64,000 bases of DNA from Vibrio jasicida CAIM 1864 = LMG 25398 (GTDB lineage Bacteria; Pseudomonadota; Gammaproteobacteria; Enterobacterales; Vibrionaceae): positions 1 through 64,000 of the forward strand of contig NZ_BAOG01000093.1 in NCBI RefSeq assembly GCF_000400365.1, read 5' to 3'. Positions 25,805 through 35,161 of this stretch are shown here, piece by piece. A program made the translations under genes and the position numbers. Every line of letters starts with the position of its first letter. Position 1 is the stretch's first letter. The notes below the pieces were generated by a model that was not told the origin of the DNA, made no database searches, and saw only the letters and a program-made list of their open reading frames with translations.

Positions 25805-25858
25805 TTGAAGTTAAGTTTTCCCTTGCAAACCACCCATCGTCCATGTTTTAAATATTGA
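25805..25858 (+). CDS. Possible 17-residue leader peptide upstream of metC
   Basis: GGAGG at 25794-25798 is six bases before a TTG, which opens a 17-codon frame (MKLSFPLQTTHRPCFKY) ending 27 bases before metC. The strong ribosome-binding site with no long gene behind it is what suggests a leader. No attenuator hairpin is visible after it, so it may be chance. Confidence 0.25.
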   Translation: MKLSFPLQTTHRPCFKY

Positions 25859-25885
25859 AAATCGTAAATTAGACAGGGAAATTTT

Positions 25886-27091
25886 ATGTCAGAGGGCAAA
25901 AAGACCAAATTCGTTACTGCAGGCCGTGATAAGAAGTGGACGAATGGCGTGGTCAACCCACCAGTACAACGAGCTTCAACTATCGTGTTTGATACAGTTG
26001 CTGAAAAGAACCAAGCAATGATTAACCGAACCAACAAAACACTGTTTTACGGACGTCGTGGTACGAATACTCACTTTGCTTTCCAAGATGCGATGGTGGA
26101 AATCGAAGGTGGTGCTGGCTGTGCACTTTACCCTTGTGGCACGGCCGCAATCTCGAATGCGATTCTGTCTTTTATCGAAACCGGCGACCACATTTTGATG
26201 GTGGATACTTGTTACGAACCAACCCGCGATTTCTGCGATACCATTATGAAAAAAATGGGTGTCGAAACGACTTATTTTGATCCTATGATAGGCGAAGGTA
26301 TCCGCGACCTAATTCAGCCAAACACCAAGGTACTTTTCCTTGAGTCTCCGGGTTCTATCACTATGGAAGTCATGGACGTTCCGACTTTAGCAAGCATTGC
26401 ACACGAAAAAAACATCATCGTAATGCTTGATAACACTTGGGGTGCCGGTGTGAATTTCTCACCATTCGAGCACGGTGTTGATATCTCTATCCAAGCAGCA
26501 ACCAAGTACATTGTTGGTCACTCAGATGTAATGCTGGGTACGGCGGTTGCGTCTGAGAAATACTGGGACCAGCTGCGTGAACAAAGCTACCTTATGGGAC
26601 AATGCGTTTCTCCTGATGACGCATATCTTGGTCTGCGCGGTATTCGTACTTTGGATGTTCGCTTACGCCAGCATGCAGAGAACAGCCTGAAAGTTGCACA
26701 GTGGTTGGCAAGCCGCCCTGAAGTCGATCACGTTCGTCACCCTGCCCTAGAAACCTGCCCAGGTCATGAGTTCTTTAAACGCGACTTTACTGGTGGGAAT
26801 GGCTTGTTCTCATTCATATTAAAAAGCTCGTACCCGAAAGCAACCACAGCATTGTTGGATGGCATGAAACACTTCAGCATGGGTTACTCATGGGGTGGCT
26901 TTGAGAGTTTGATTTTAGCTAACGAACCAAAGAGCTTTAACAGTTTGCGCACAGTGGCGAATCCAAACTTCGAAGGCACACTTGTCCGCCTGCACATCGG
27001 TCTTGAAGATGTTGAAGATCTCATTGCCGATCTTGAAGCAGGCTTCGAGCGATACAACGCACTCGTACTAGAAAAAGAAGCCTCTTTATAA
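25886..27091 (+). CDS. metC: Cystathionine beta-lyase
   Basis: The 401-residue PLP enzyme belongs to the Cys/Met metabolism family. The PLP lysine lies in QAATKYIVGHSDVML (about 205-219), preceded by VMLDNTWGAG with the ring-stacking aspartate, and the N-terminal RRGTNTHFAFQDAM supplies phosphate contacts. The N-terminus TKFVTAGRDKKW...VNPPVQRASTIVF is typical of MetC rather than MetB. It splits cystathionine to homocysteine, pyruvate and ammonia in methionine synthesis. No MetJ box (repeats of AGACGTCT) was seen upstream. Confidence 0.92.
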   Translation: MSEGKKTKFVTAGRDKKWTNGVVNPPVQRASTIVFDTVAEKNQAMINRTNKTLFYGRRGTNTHFAFQDAMVEIEGGAGCALYPCGTAAISNAILSFIETGDHILMVDTCYEPTRDFCDTIMKKMGVETTYFDPMIGEGIRDLIQPNTKVLFLESPGSITMEVMDVPTLASIAHEKNIIVMLDNTWGAGVNFSPFEHGVDISIQAATKYIVGHSDVMLGTAVASEKYWDQLREQSYLMGQCVSPDDAYLGLRGIRTLDVRLRQHAENSLKVAQWLASRPEVDHVRHPALETCPGHEFFKRDFTGGNGLFSFILKSSYPKATTALLDGMKHFSMGYSWGGFESLILANEPKSFNSLRTVANPNFEGTLVRLHIGLEDVEDLIADLEAGFERYNALVLEKEASL

Positions 27092-27110
27092 GCATTCAGA
27101 ACAATTATTA

Positions 27111-27140
27111 AATAGCCTCGTACTGCGAGGCTATTTTTTT
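27111..27140 (+). terminator. Terminator after metC
   Basis: AATAGCCTCG (27111-27120), loop TACTG, CGAGGCTATT (27126-27135), then TTTTT. Confidence 0.93.
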
Positions 27141-27347
27141 GCCGCTCATTACAGAGTTACTAACCCATTGTCTTAATTAGAATTAACTAACATTCTAATA
27201 TTCATAAATTCAATGTTAATCATATCTGTTGATTTTCTTTTGAGTAATCACAGATTAAAACAATGTGCCACAAACGAACTTCTCAACCGCAAAACTTATC
27301 TCCTATTTTATAAAACTCACAAGAGGTCATACCACAAGGAGATCGTT

Positions 27348-28274
27348 TTGAAACTCAGATTCATAACAACAATGCTTTTCGTTTTAAGCACCCTACCCTT
27401 TGCATCTGCCAACGCCAGTGGGTACACGGAGACTAAATATCCCATCGTTCTTGTTCATGGGTTGTTTGGCTTTGATACCTTAGCCGGTGTCGATTACTTC
27501 TATGGCATCCCACACTCTCTGACCAAAGATGGCGCAACGGTTTATGTTGCCCAAGTGTCTGCGACCAACAGCAGTGAAGCTCGCGGTGAGCAGCTATTAG
27601 CACAGGTTGAAACGCTGCTTGCTGCAACAGGCGCACAGAAGGTCAACTTGATTGGACACAGTCACGGTGGTCCAACAACACGTTATGTCGCCTCCATACG
27701 CCCAGACTTAGTAGCATCCGTTACCAGTATCGGAGGAGTAAATAAGGGCTCTAAAGTTGCAGATATTGTGCGCGGTACGGTACCTGAAGGCTCTATCAGT
27801 GAAGGCGTGGCTGTGAAGTTGGCAGAAGGGCTCGTGACATTGATTAACCTACTTTCTGGTGGTACAGACCTCGACCAAGATCCATTGGCCTCTTTAGAAG
27901 CTCTAACCACCGAAGGTTCTTTGGCGTTCAACCAATATTATCCGGAAGGTATCCCTACCAGTGAATGCGGAGATGGTGATTTGTTGGCATCGAATGGCGT
28001 GTATTACTACTCATGGACGGGCTCTTCGAACTTTACCAATCTATTTGACCCTACTGACGGCGCAATGGTCGTCTTAGGCTTAGCATTTGATGGTCCGAAC
28101 GATGGCCTTGTCGGGGCATGCAATACTCACCTAGGTAAGGTGATTCGAGACAACTACAAGATGAATCATCTGGATGAAATCAACGGATTGCTTGGTATTC
28201 ATCACTTGTTCGAAACTGACCCAGTCACACTGTATCGTCAGCATGCAAATCGCCTGAAACTGCAAGGTCTATAA
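27348..28274 (+). CDS. Secreted triacylglycerol lipase (family I, foldase-dependent)
   Basis: I place the start at TTG 27348: AAGGAG lies six bases before it and the product begins with a proper signal peptide, KLRFITTMLFVLSTLPFASA, while the longer frame adds 45 residues of no sense. The mature enzyme (308 residues with signal) has the oxyanion motif VLVHGLFGFDTLAGVDYF and the nucleophile elbow GHSHGG, with later D and H (NDGLVG and HLDEINGLLG). This is the pattern of Pseudomonas-type lipases that need a Lif chaperone for folding before type II secretion. The next gene, 13 bases on, is that chaperone. Confidence 0.88.
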   Translation: MKLRFITTMLFVLSTLPFASANASGYTETKYPIVLVHGLFGFDTLAGVDYFYGIPHSLTKDGATVYVAQVSATNSSEARGEQLLAQVETLLAATGAQKVNLIGHSHGGPTTRYVASIRPDLVASVTSIGGVNKGSKVADIVRGTVPEGSISEGVAVKLAEGLVTLINLLSGGTDLDQDPLASLEALTTEGSLAFNQYYPEGIPTSECGDGDLLASNGVYYYSWTGSSNFTNLFDPTDGAMVVLGLAFDGPNDGLVGACNTHLGKVIRDNYKMNHLDEINGLLGIHHLFETDPVTLYRQHANRLKLQGL

Positions 28275-28287
28275 AAAGGAACTTATC

Positions 28288-29145
28288 ATGAAGAAAGCCG
28301 CTCTTGTCATTGTGTCCGTTGTATCACTCATTAGTGTAGGAGCGGTTTATTTGTATCAACATCAGTCAGCGCAGCCAATAAAGGCGCATTCACAACAAGA
28401 CACTACAGTTGATCTTTCCTCCCAGAAAGACTTCTTTGAGTACTCATTGAGCAGTCTTGGGGAGCAAAGCCTTGAAGAAATCAAAGCCAACGTAAAAACC
28501 GGCGAATCACAATCAAATTCACTGGGTATCAACGCAGAACTGTTCGAAACTTACCTCGCCTACAAAGAAGCGTTATCCAAGCTAGAACCGTTTGAAGGAA
28601 ATTCATTGTCATTGATGGAGTTGAAACAACTGAACAACGCCATCTTGTCGATGCAGAGCGAATTTTTTACTGACGAACAAATCGCTCAACTTTTCGATGA
28701 AGAAAATCGCTTACGTCAGTTAGCAATAGATAAACTCGCCATTCGGGAAACCCAATTAGACGCTGACTCTCAACAACAAATACTCGAAGAAAACCTCGCC
28801 TCTCAACCTGATTACATTCAACAAAGTGAACGCAACAACGCGCTAGTGATTGAACTAAATCAGACCTCAGAAATGACTGCACAGGAGAAGTATTTGGCTC
28901 GTATTGATTTGGTGGGCGAAGAAGGCGCCGAACGACTACAAGCTCTGGATGAACAACGAGCCTCGTTTAATGCATCACTCAACGAGTATTTAGAGAAACG
29001 AGCGGAGATCATCAACAATGATTTCCTCGGCGAAGAAGAAAAGAAAACAGAAATCGCCGGATTAAGAGAACAAAGCTTCGAGCAAAACCAATGGCGTCGC
29101 GTGGAAGCTTTAGAGAGAATTCATGATAGTGAAGCGAACAACTAG
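28288..29145 (+). CDS. lifO: Lipase-specific foldase (lipase chaperone)
   Basis: The 285-residue protein has an N-terminal membrane anchor (about 5-24), a linker, and a long highly charged helical body, as in the Lif family. The family motif RxxFDY(F/C)LSALGE is present as KDFFEYSLSSLGEQSLEEI near 47-65. It holds the lipase in the periplasm and guides folding. It follows the lipase gene after 13 bases with GGAACTT before ATG. Its end nearly touches the convergent tag gene. Confidence 0.9.
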   Translation: MKKAALVIVSVVSLISVGAVYLYQHQSAQPIKAHSQQDTTVDLSSQKDFFEYSLSSLGEQSLEEIKANVKTGESQSNSLGINAELFETYLAYKEALSKLEPFEGNSLSLMELKQLNNAILSMQSEFFTDEQIAQLFDEENRLRQLAIDKLAIRETQLDADSQQQILEENLASQPDYIQQSERNNALVIELNQTSEMTAQEKYLARIDLVGEEGAERLQALDEQRASFNASLNEYLEKRAEIINNDFLGEEEKKTEIAGLREQSFEQNQWRRVEALERIHDSEANN

Positions 29146-29153
29146 TTCGATGT

Positions 29154-29714
29154 CTAATTAGGCTTCTTAGGACAACCAACAATGTGGTCATCGACCATGC
29201 CTACGGCTTGCATAAAGGCATAGCAAATCGTCTCGCCCACAAACTTAAATCCTTTCTTTTTAAGGAATTTGCTCATCGCTTTGGACTGTTCTGTCGATAC
29301 TGGCACTTGGCTCATATCTGTCCAGTGATTCACGATTGGCTTGCCATCAACAAATTGCCACAGCGCAGCGGAAAGGCTTCCGTATTCTTCAATCAATTGC
29401 TTTGCCGCTTTGGCATTGCTAAATACCGAGTTGATTTTACCGCGATGCTTGACCACATCGAAATTCTCAACGATGAACTCTGTACGCTCTTCATCGCGTT
29501 GAATCAACTTCTCTAAATCATAGCGCTCAAACGCTTCACGATAGCCTTCTCGCTTTTTCAGAATCGTAATCCAACTCAAGCCGGCTTGCGCGCCTTCTAG
29601 CGTAATGAACTCGAATAATACGTTGTCATCATGAACAGGCACTCCCCATTCCGCATCGTGATATTCACGTTCAAGTGGGTGGTTCATCGCCCATGCACAC
29701 GTTCTATGTTCCAT
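29154..29714 (-). CDS. tag: DNA-3-methyladenine glycosylase I
   Basis: The 186-residue protein has the Tag fold: CAWAMNHPLEREYHDAEWGVP at the N-terminus (key residues C6, H19, D20, E21, W22), LEGAQAGLSWITILKKREGYR, and the C-terminal VDDHIVGC that supplies the other zinc ligands. It removes 3-methyladenine from alkylated DNA. It is about the length of E. coli Tag (187). It converges on the lipase chaperone gene with an 8-base gap, without a separate terminator. Confidence 0.93.
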   Translation of the reverse strand: MEHRTCAWAMNHPLEREYHDAEWGVPVHDDNVLFEFITLEGAQAGLSWITILKKREGYREAFERYDLEKLIQRDEERTEFIVENFDVVKHRGKINSVFSNAKAAKQLIEEYGSLSAALWQFVDGKPIVNHWTDMSQVPVSTEQSKAMSKFLKKKGFKFVGETICYAFMQAVGMVDDHIVGCPKKPN

Positions 29715-29730
29715 ACTTTTATCCTTATAA

Positions 29731-29764
29731 AAACGCCCCTGACAATCGGTCAGAGGCGTTTTTC
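29731..29764. terminator. Terminator between the RND operon and tag
   Basis: AACGCC-C-CTGAC, loop AATCG, GTCAG-A-GGCGTT, flanked by A and T runs on both sides. On the minus strand it ends the efflux operon; it also sits just upstream of tag. Confidence 0.85.
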
Positions 29765-29785
29765 AAACTTAACTGAGTTAAGCGG

Positions 29786-32700
29786 TTACTTTGGTAATGC
29801 TACTCTGTGGAATAGACGATACAACACTGGTACAACAATTAGTGTCAGTACGGTCGCAAAACCCAAACCAAACATGATGGTTACTGCCATTGGTTTGAAG
29901 AAGATATCCGGTAGTAGAGGAATCATACCAAGAATGGTAGTGATTGCCGCCATACATACCGGGCGCACACGACTCACCGCGGCATCAACTACGGCATCGT
30001 ACGCTTCTTTACCCGACTTCATCTCAATCTCGATCTGGTCAAGCAGTACAATACCATTCTTCAGAACCATACCAGACAAGCTCAAGAAGCCCAGCAGCGC
30101 CATAAAACCGAATGGTGTATTCAAGGCCAATAAACCTGTCGTCACACCAATCAATGCCAGAGGCACCGTTAACCAAACAATCAAAGGTTCTTTGATTGAG
30201 TTGAACAAGAAAATGGTGATCAAGAACATGAACAAGTAACCCATCGGCATCGTGGTGAACAACGATGCTTTAGCATCACCAGAAGACTCATATTCACCAC
30301 CCCACTCTAGAGAGTAGCCTGGTGGCATTTCGATCGCTTCAATCTGAGGTTGTAGGCGTTTTTGCAATGTTGCCGCCGTCTCTTCACCCAAGATATCTGG
30401 ATCTGCCATCACCGTTAGCATACGCTTGCGGTTCTTACGCACAATGATTGGATCTTCCCAACGCATATCGTAACCCATGGTCACTTGTTGCAATGGAATA
30501 AACTCACTCTGTGCTGGACTCCAAATCTTCATCCCTTCGATGTTGCGAATATCGATACGCTCATCTTCTGGTAGACGAGCAACAATTGGCATTAGCGTTG
30601 TACCATCTCGGTAAAGACCGATGCTCATGCCCGAAAACGACATTGAAAGGAAATCGTCCACATCTGATTTGGTGATACCGTAACGGCGTGCTTGGCTTTC
30701 ATTAAACTGAGGCTCAAGTACCTGAGTACGTTCACGCCAATCATGACGAATGTTTGTTGCACCTGGGTCGGCGTACATCACATCCATCACTTGCGCAGCG
30801 ATAGTACGTAGCACTGTTGGATCAGAACCGATAACACGTGCTTCAATTTTCGCACCGCCACCAGGGCCCAATTCAATTTGTTTCAGCTTGTAGTTGATCT
30901 CTGGGTAATCAGATTTCAAATGCTCTCTAAAACGTTCCATTAACGGGGCTAGTGCTTCGTAGTTATCAACTCGAGTAGTGATCTCACCATAAGCCGCGTA
31001 GCTTTTTTCTGGTGCGTAGGTCAGCATGAAACGTTGCAAACCTTTACCCGCCGTCGTCGTGATGTGGTCTACATGGTCCTGTTCTGCCAACCAACCTTCT
31101 AACTCCTGCAACGTATCGTCAGTCGCTCGAATATCGGTGCCTTCCGGTAACCAAACATCCAATTGGAAGATAGGTGTCGTTGAAGATGGGAAGAATGCTT
31201 GTTTCACGTGCGTAAAGCCGTAAACGCTCGCGGCCAAACCTGCCACCAAAACAACCACTGTGAACCAAGCTCGGCGCATACAGAAGCTGAGGAACTTCTT
31301 GTACATGACAAAAACAATACCGTTGTATGGGTCATTGTCTTCGCCTTCACCACTTTTGATTTTCTGCCCTTTAAAGAAGATATCAGCAAAAAATGGGGTT
31401 AACGAAATCGCCGTAAACCAACTTAACATCAGAGAGATAAGCAACACGGTAAACAGGGTGCCACAATATTCACCCGTCGAGTCTTCTGATAAACCGATTG
31501 GTGCAAACGCCGTCACCGCGATCACCGTTGCACCCAATAGCGGCCATTTAGTTTGCGTTACAATATCCGTTGCAGCTTGCAGTCTCGTTCTCCCTTTCTG
31601 GGTACCTATGAGTATCCCTTCCACGACAACGATGGCATTATCCACCAGCATACCTAGAGCAATAACCAAGGCACCTAACGAAATACGCTGCAAATCGATG
31701 GCCAGATACTTCATGAAGATGAAAGTGCCAAGCACGGTCAAAAGCAGAATTAGACCGATAAGCAGACCCGAGCGCAGCCCCATGAAAAACAGCAAAACGA
31801 TAATTACGATACCAACCGCTTGAGCTAGGCTGATAACGAAGCCGCTCACTGACTTATCTACTTCTTTCGGCTGGTTGTAGATTTCTGAAATTTCAACACC
31901 AACGGGTTGTTGGTATTTCAGTTCTGCAACACGGCGATCAAATGCTTTACCCACTTCCACAACGTTCACACCTTGAGCGAATGAGACGCCCAAGTTCAAC
32001 GCCAGTTCACCGTTGTAGTTGATGATGTTCGTCGGGACTTCCATGTAGCCACGTTTAATTTCAGCAACGTCTTTTAAGAAGATAAGACCTTGAGCACCTG
32101 ATTCCGTGATCAACAAATCACCTAGCTCATCAACACTTTGGAACTCACCCGTCGGTTGAATACGAATGTACTCATTACCAATTCGAATTGCACCGGCATC
32201 GGAAACGACGTTTTGAGTCGAAAGTAAATTGAAAACCGTATTTGGTGATAGGCCAAGACTGCTCAACTTCTTCATCGAGATTTCAATGAAGACTTGCTCT
32301 TGTTGCTGGCCAGAAACCGAAACTTTGCTGACGCCGTCAACAAGTTCGAGTTCCCGCCTTAAATAATCAACATAGTCGAGCAACTCTTTGTAACTGTACC
32401 CATCACCAGTAACCGCGAGCAAAATACCGTATACGTCGCCAAAGTCATCGATAACCGATGGGTCATTTACACCCGGAGGCAGGGAGCCCTTTAAGTCATT
32501 TACTTTTCGACGCAGTTCATCCCATATCTGTGGTAAGTCATCTGGACCATAGTTGTTTTTCATGGACACGGTGATTTGCGACAAGCCTCGACTGGAGATG
32601 GAATTGACCTCATCAACATAAGTCAGCTGTTGAATCGCTTTTTCTATCGGATACGTTACCTCTTCCTCAACCTGTTGAGGCGTTGCGCCCGGATAAGAAG

Positions 32701-32890
32701 TAACAACCATTGCATCTTTGATAGTAAACGCAGGATCTTCTAAGCGTCCCAAGCCAAAGAATGCTGACACACCGCCGATCAAAAAGATCAGCGACACCAT
32801 CCAACTGATAACACGGTTGCGAATAAAATAGGCCGCAATGCCAGTTACGTTATCATCATCTTGAGGCGCAGTATTTTTTTGTTCACTCAT
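29786..32890 (-). CDS. RND efflux pump, inner-membrane subunit
   Basis: The 1034-residue protein is a full-length AcrB/HAE1-type proton antiporter. It has twelve predicted helices and two periplasmic loops. Helix 4 has the proton-relay aspartates in GALVIALGMLVDNAIVVVEG, and the next motif is GATVIAVTAFAPIGLSEDSTGEYCGTLF (positions about 460-487). The C-terminal half repeats the topology (FLSLSGMVLKNGIVLLDQIE). The first gene product starts only after an overlap of ATGA with the adaptor gene. It exports toxic compounds through an outer-membrane channel such as TolC, which is not encoded here. The set of two adaptors plus one pump resembles Vibrio VexIJK or VmeGHI-type systems. Substrates are unknown. 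Confidence 0.92.
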   Translation of the reverse strand: MSEQKNTAPQDDDNVTGIAAYFIRNRVISWMVSLIFLIGGVSAFFGLGRLEDPAFTIKDAMVVTSYPGATPQQVEEEVTYPIEKAIQQLTYVDEVNSISSRGLSQITVSMKNNYGPDDLPQIWDELRRKVNDLKGSLPPGVNDPSVIDDFGDVYGILLAVTGDGYSYKELLDYVDYLRRELELVDGVSKVSVSGQQQEQVFIEISMKKLSSLGLSPNTVFNLLSTQNVVSDAGAIRIGNEYIRIQPTGEFQSVDELGDLLITESGAQGLIFLKDVAEIKRGYMEVPTNIINYNGELALNLGVSFAQGVNVVEVGKAFDRRVAELKYQQPVGVEISEIYNQPKEVDKSVSGFVISLAQAVGIVIIVLLFFMGLRSGLLIGLILLLTVLGTFIFMKYLAIDLQRISLGALVIALGMLVDNAIVVVEGILIGTQKGRTRLQAATDIVTQTKWPLLGATVIAVTAFAPIGLSEDSTGEYCGTLFTVLLISLMLSWFTAISLTPFFADIFFKGQKIKSGEGEDNDPYNGIVFVMYKKFLSFCMRRAWFTVVVLVAGLAASVYGFTHVKQAFFPSSTTPIFQLDVWLPEGTDIRATDDTLQELEGWLAEQDHVDHITTTAGKGLQRFMLTYAPEKSYAAYGEITTRVDNYEALAPLMERFREHLKSDYPEINYKLKQIELGPGGGAKIEARVIGSDPTVLRTIAAQVMDVMYADPGATNIRHDWRERTQVLEPQFNESQARRYGITKSDVDDFLSMSFSGMSIGLYRDGTTLMPIVARLPEDERIDIRNIEGMKIWSPAQSEFIPLQQVTMGYDMRWEDPIIVRKNRKRMLTVMADPDILGEETAATLQKRLQPQIEAIEMPPGYSLEWGGEYESSGDAKASLFTTMPMGYLFMFLITIFLFNSIKEPLIVWLTVPLALIGVTTGLLALNTPFGFMALLGFLSLSGMVLKNGIVLLDQIEIEMKSGKEAYDAVVDAAVSRVRPVCMAAITTILGMIPLLPDIFFKPMAVTIMFGLGFATVLTLIVVPVLYRLFHRVALPK

Positions 32891-33972
32891 TGCGTTGCCT
32901 CCTGCTTAACCACTTCCACTTTTATGCCATCTCTTAATCGGGATACACCAGCAACAACGACTTTGTCATCAAGTTCTAGGCCATCAAGAATCTGAACTGA
33001 GGTTTGTGACGCTTTACCTGCACGCACTTGTTTGCGGCTCACGGTATTATCATCATTCAAAACCCAAACGAATTTATTTTCACGGCTCAGCTCATCTCCA
33101 TCGGCATTAAAGATCGCTTCAATGGGAACGTTAATGCCAACGTTAAGCTCAAGACCCACCTTTTCATCTTTCGATGTCACGTCTACCGCCATACCATCAA
33201 GAATGTATTCGTTTTCCGGCATTGGCAGTGATAGCGTCACCGTAAAGGTGCCTGTATCAGGGTCAGGTTCTGTCGTGAACTCTTTGATTTTCGCCTTGTA
33301 TTCATTGCCACTTGGCACACGAACGACAGCATTAATTGCCGTCAAACGCTCTTCAGTAGGAGGTTGGTTCACGTAAAGACGATCGGGGAGCTGAATAAGG
33401 ACTTCAACGCGATCAACACTGTGAATGTTAACGATATATTGACCAACTTGAATATTTTCAAATTGATCGACATTAACACGGGAAATAATGCCGTCGACTG
33501 GCGCTTTAAGCTCGGTGAAAGACAAACGCAACTTGGCCAATTCAAGCTCAGCGAGCGCGATTTGGCGTTGTGCCGCAATTTCATCAAATTGAGACTTAGC
33601 TAATAAACCTTTTTTAACCAGCGGTGCGGAACGACGATATTGGCTGTCTACCACAGAAAAACGCGCAGATGCGTTATCTACGTCCAATTGATAATCGGTT
33701 GGGTCAAGCCTAGCAATGACATCACCTTTAATGACCTTATCGCCTTCTTTGACCAAAACACGGCTTACCTCGCCTGCCACACGGAAACTCAAATGTGAAC
33801 GATCGGCAGCGTTGGCTATCGCAGGAAAATATAAGTTGTCATCAACGCGCTGCCCTTCTAAAGAAGCAACACGAACACGAGGGGTCTCCAATTCTCTTTC
33901 TGGGCCTTTTTCACCACAGCCTGCAAGTAACACGGCAGAGCAAAGCATGGTTAAAGCTATGATTCCTTTCAT
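32887..33972 (-). CDS. RND periplasmic adaptor lipoprotein (second of two)
   Basis: I use the ATG at 33972 (MKGIIALTMLCSAVLLAGCGEK): GAGG lies eight bases before it and it opens with a lipoprotein signal with lipobox LAGC. The longer frame reads back into the upstream adaptor gene. The 361-residue protein has the biotinyl-lipoyl motif FRVAGEVSRVLVKEGDKVIKG, a coiled-coil hairpin, and LKAPVDGIISRVNVD, as in AcrA/HlyD adaptors. It bridges the pump to an outer-membrane channel. It follows the first adaptor by one base and overlaps the pump gene by four. Confidence 0.92.
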   Translation of the reverse strand: MKGIIALTMLCSAVLLAGCGEKGPERELETPRVRVASLEGQRVDDNLYFPAIANAADRSHLSFRVAGEVSRVLVKEGDKVIKGDVIARLDPTDYQLDVDNASARFSVVDSQYRRSAPLVKKGLLAKSQFDEIAAQRQIALAELELAKLRLSFTELKAPVDGIISRVNVDQFENIQVGQYIVNIHSVDRVEVLIQLPDRLYVNQPPTEERLTAINAVVRVPSGNEYKAKIKEFTTEPDPDTGTFTVTLSLPMPENEYILDGMAVDVTSKDEKVGLELNVGINVPIEAIFNADGDELSRENKFVWVLNDDNTVSRKQVRAGKASQTSVQILDGLELDDKVVVAGVSRLRDGIKVEVVKQEATQ

Positions 33973-33973
33973 A

Positions 33974-35005
33974 CTATAATCCTCGCTCCTTAACCCACTC
34001 ACGAACCTTAATACCCGGCTCAATGACATTGACACCAGAGATAATGATTTGATCTCCATCCTCTAGCCCTTTTTCAACTTGCTGCTTGTCGTTCAAAGAA
34101 ACCGAGACTTTTTCAACAATGCCTTGATCATTAACACGCCAAACGCAGGTTTTGCCATCTTCGGTAAACAGGGCTGAATCAGGAATTTTAGTCGCACCCG
34201 CGTTTTCAGACACAAGATGAACATTACCGGACATTCCTGGTAGGATGCCAACACCCTCAGGACGCTCCATTACCATTGTGACTTTGTAACTGCCGGTTTT
34301 AGGATCGGCTTCGGTATCAATTTCTTGGAATGTCACCTCAAAAGCGCGCTCAGGAAACGCATCAAATGTCATTGATGCATAAGCATTCGCACCCTGTGTG
34401 AATTTGCTGAGTAGATGATCAGGAAGCTGGAACAACACCTTCATGACTTGATTGGTTTGAATATTCATGACGCCTTCTTTTGCCGCCACATACTCATGAT
34501 TTTCTGCTGGCAGATACGAAATCGTGCCATCGTAAGGCGCAACAAGCTTTGTGTACCTCAGGTTAGCTTTGGCCTGATTCCACTGAGCTTTCGCTGAATT
34601 GTGATTGGCTTTCGCCGCATCGAAGTCTTGTTCCGAAACCACTTGCTCTTTACGAAGCTTTTTCGAGCGTTCGTATTGAACATCAGCAAGGGTGTAATTT
34701 GCTCGGGCTTGTTTTTCGAGTAGCGAATATTCGTCAGGGTTGAGTACGGCAAGCACATCACCTTTATTCACCATTTGTCCGGCATTGACTTCGATCGATT
34801 GAAGCAAACCAGGCACTCGGAATGCGAGAACGGCTCGGTCTCCGGCTTCTGTAGTGGCAGGAAAGTGTCTTTCAAACTGTGCATTGCCTACAGTAACCGT
34901 AAAGAGTTTAGCGGGCCGAGATTCCGGTTCTGGGACTGGTGGTAGCTCTTTTCCACACCCAGAGAGAACCGTCATGACAGCGATTGGAATGAGCGCTTTT
35001 CTCAT
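33974..35005 (-). CDS. RND periplasmic adaptor lipoprotein (first of two)
   Basis: The 343-residue adaptor starts MRKALIPIAVMTVLSGCGKE with lipobox LSGC. Its lipoyl motif is FRVPGLLQSIEVNAGQMVNKG and VAPYDGTISYLPAENHEYV, with a helical hairpin between. It is first in a three-gene operon and distinct in sequence from the second adaptor, so it is not a recent duplicate. Two different adaptors with one pump suggests a hetero-oligomeric adaptor ring, as reported for some RND systems. No TetR or other regulator is adjacent in this window. Confidence 0.92.
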   Translation of the reverse strand: MRKALIPIAVMTVLSGCGKELPPVPEPESRPAKLFTVTVGNAQFERHFPATTEAGDRAVLAFRVPGLLQSIEVNAGQMVNKGDVLAVLNPDEYSLLEKQARANYTLADVQYERSKKLRKEQVVSEQDFDAAKANHNSAKAQWNQAKANLRYTKLVAPYDGTISYLPAENHEYVAAKEGVMNIQTNQVMKVLFQLPDHLLSKFTQGANAYASMTFDAFPERAFEVTFQEIDTEADPKTGSYKVTMVMERPEGVGILPGMSGNVHLVSENAGATKIPDSALFTEDGKTCVWRVNDQGIVEKVSVSLNDKQQVEKGLEDGDQIIISGVNVIEPGIKVREWVKERGL

Positions 35006-35110
35006 GTTAATTCATCCATTTAAGATCCATTCCTTTTAAGGTAGATGAATTTATGGTGTTCTTCTAGAGCATCGGAGCAAAAAAATTCTTTAAAAATAGC
35101 AATTTGAGAC

Positions 35111-35138
35111 AAAAATAAAGCAGGCCGAAGCCTGCTTT
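35111..35138 (-). terminator. Terminator after pspC
   Basis: AAAGCAGGC (35117-35125), loop CGAA, GCCTGCTTT (35130-35138). On the minus strand an ATTTTT run follows. Confidence 0.92.
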
Positions 35139-35161
35139 ATCAATAAAATCATAATTAATTA

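Noticed and set aside
25756..25885. MetJ operator before metC
   Set aside because: No tandem AGACGTCT-like repeats were found.
29631..30239. 202-codon plus-strand frame
   Set aside because: It is antisense to tag and the RND pump gene, both strongly supported, and its protein has no recognisable domain.
31260..31823. 187-codon plus-strand frame
   Set aside because: Antisense shadow of the RND pump gene.
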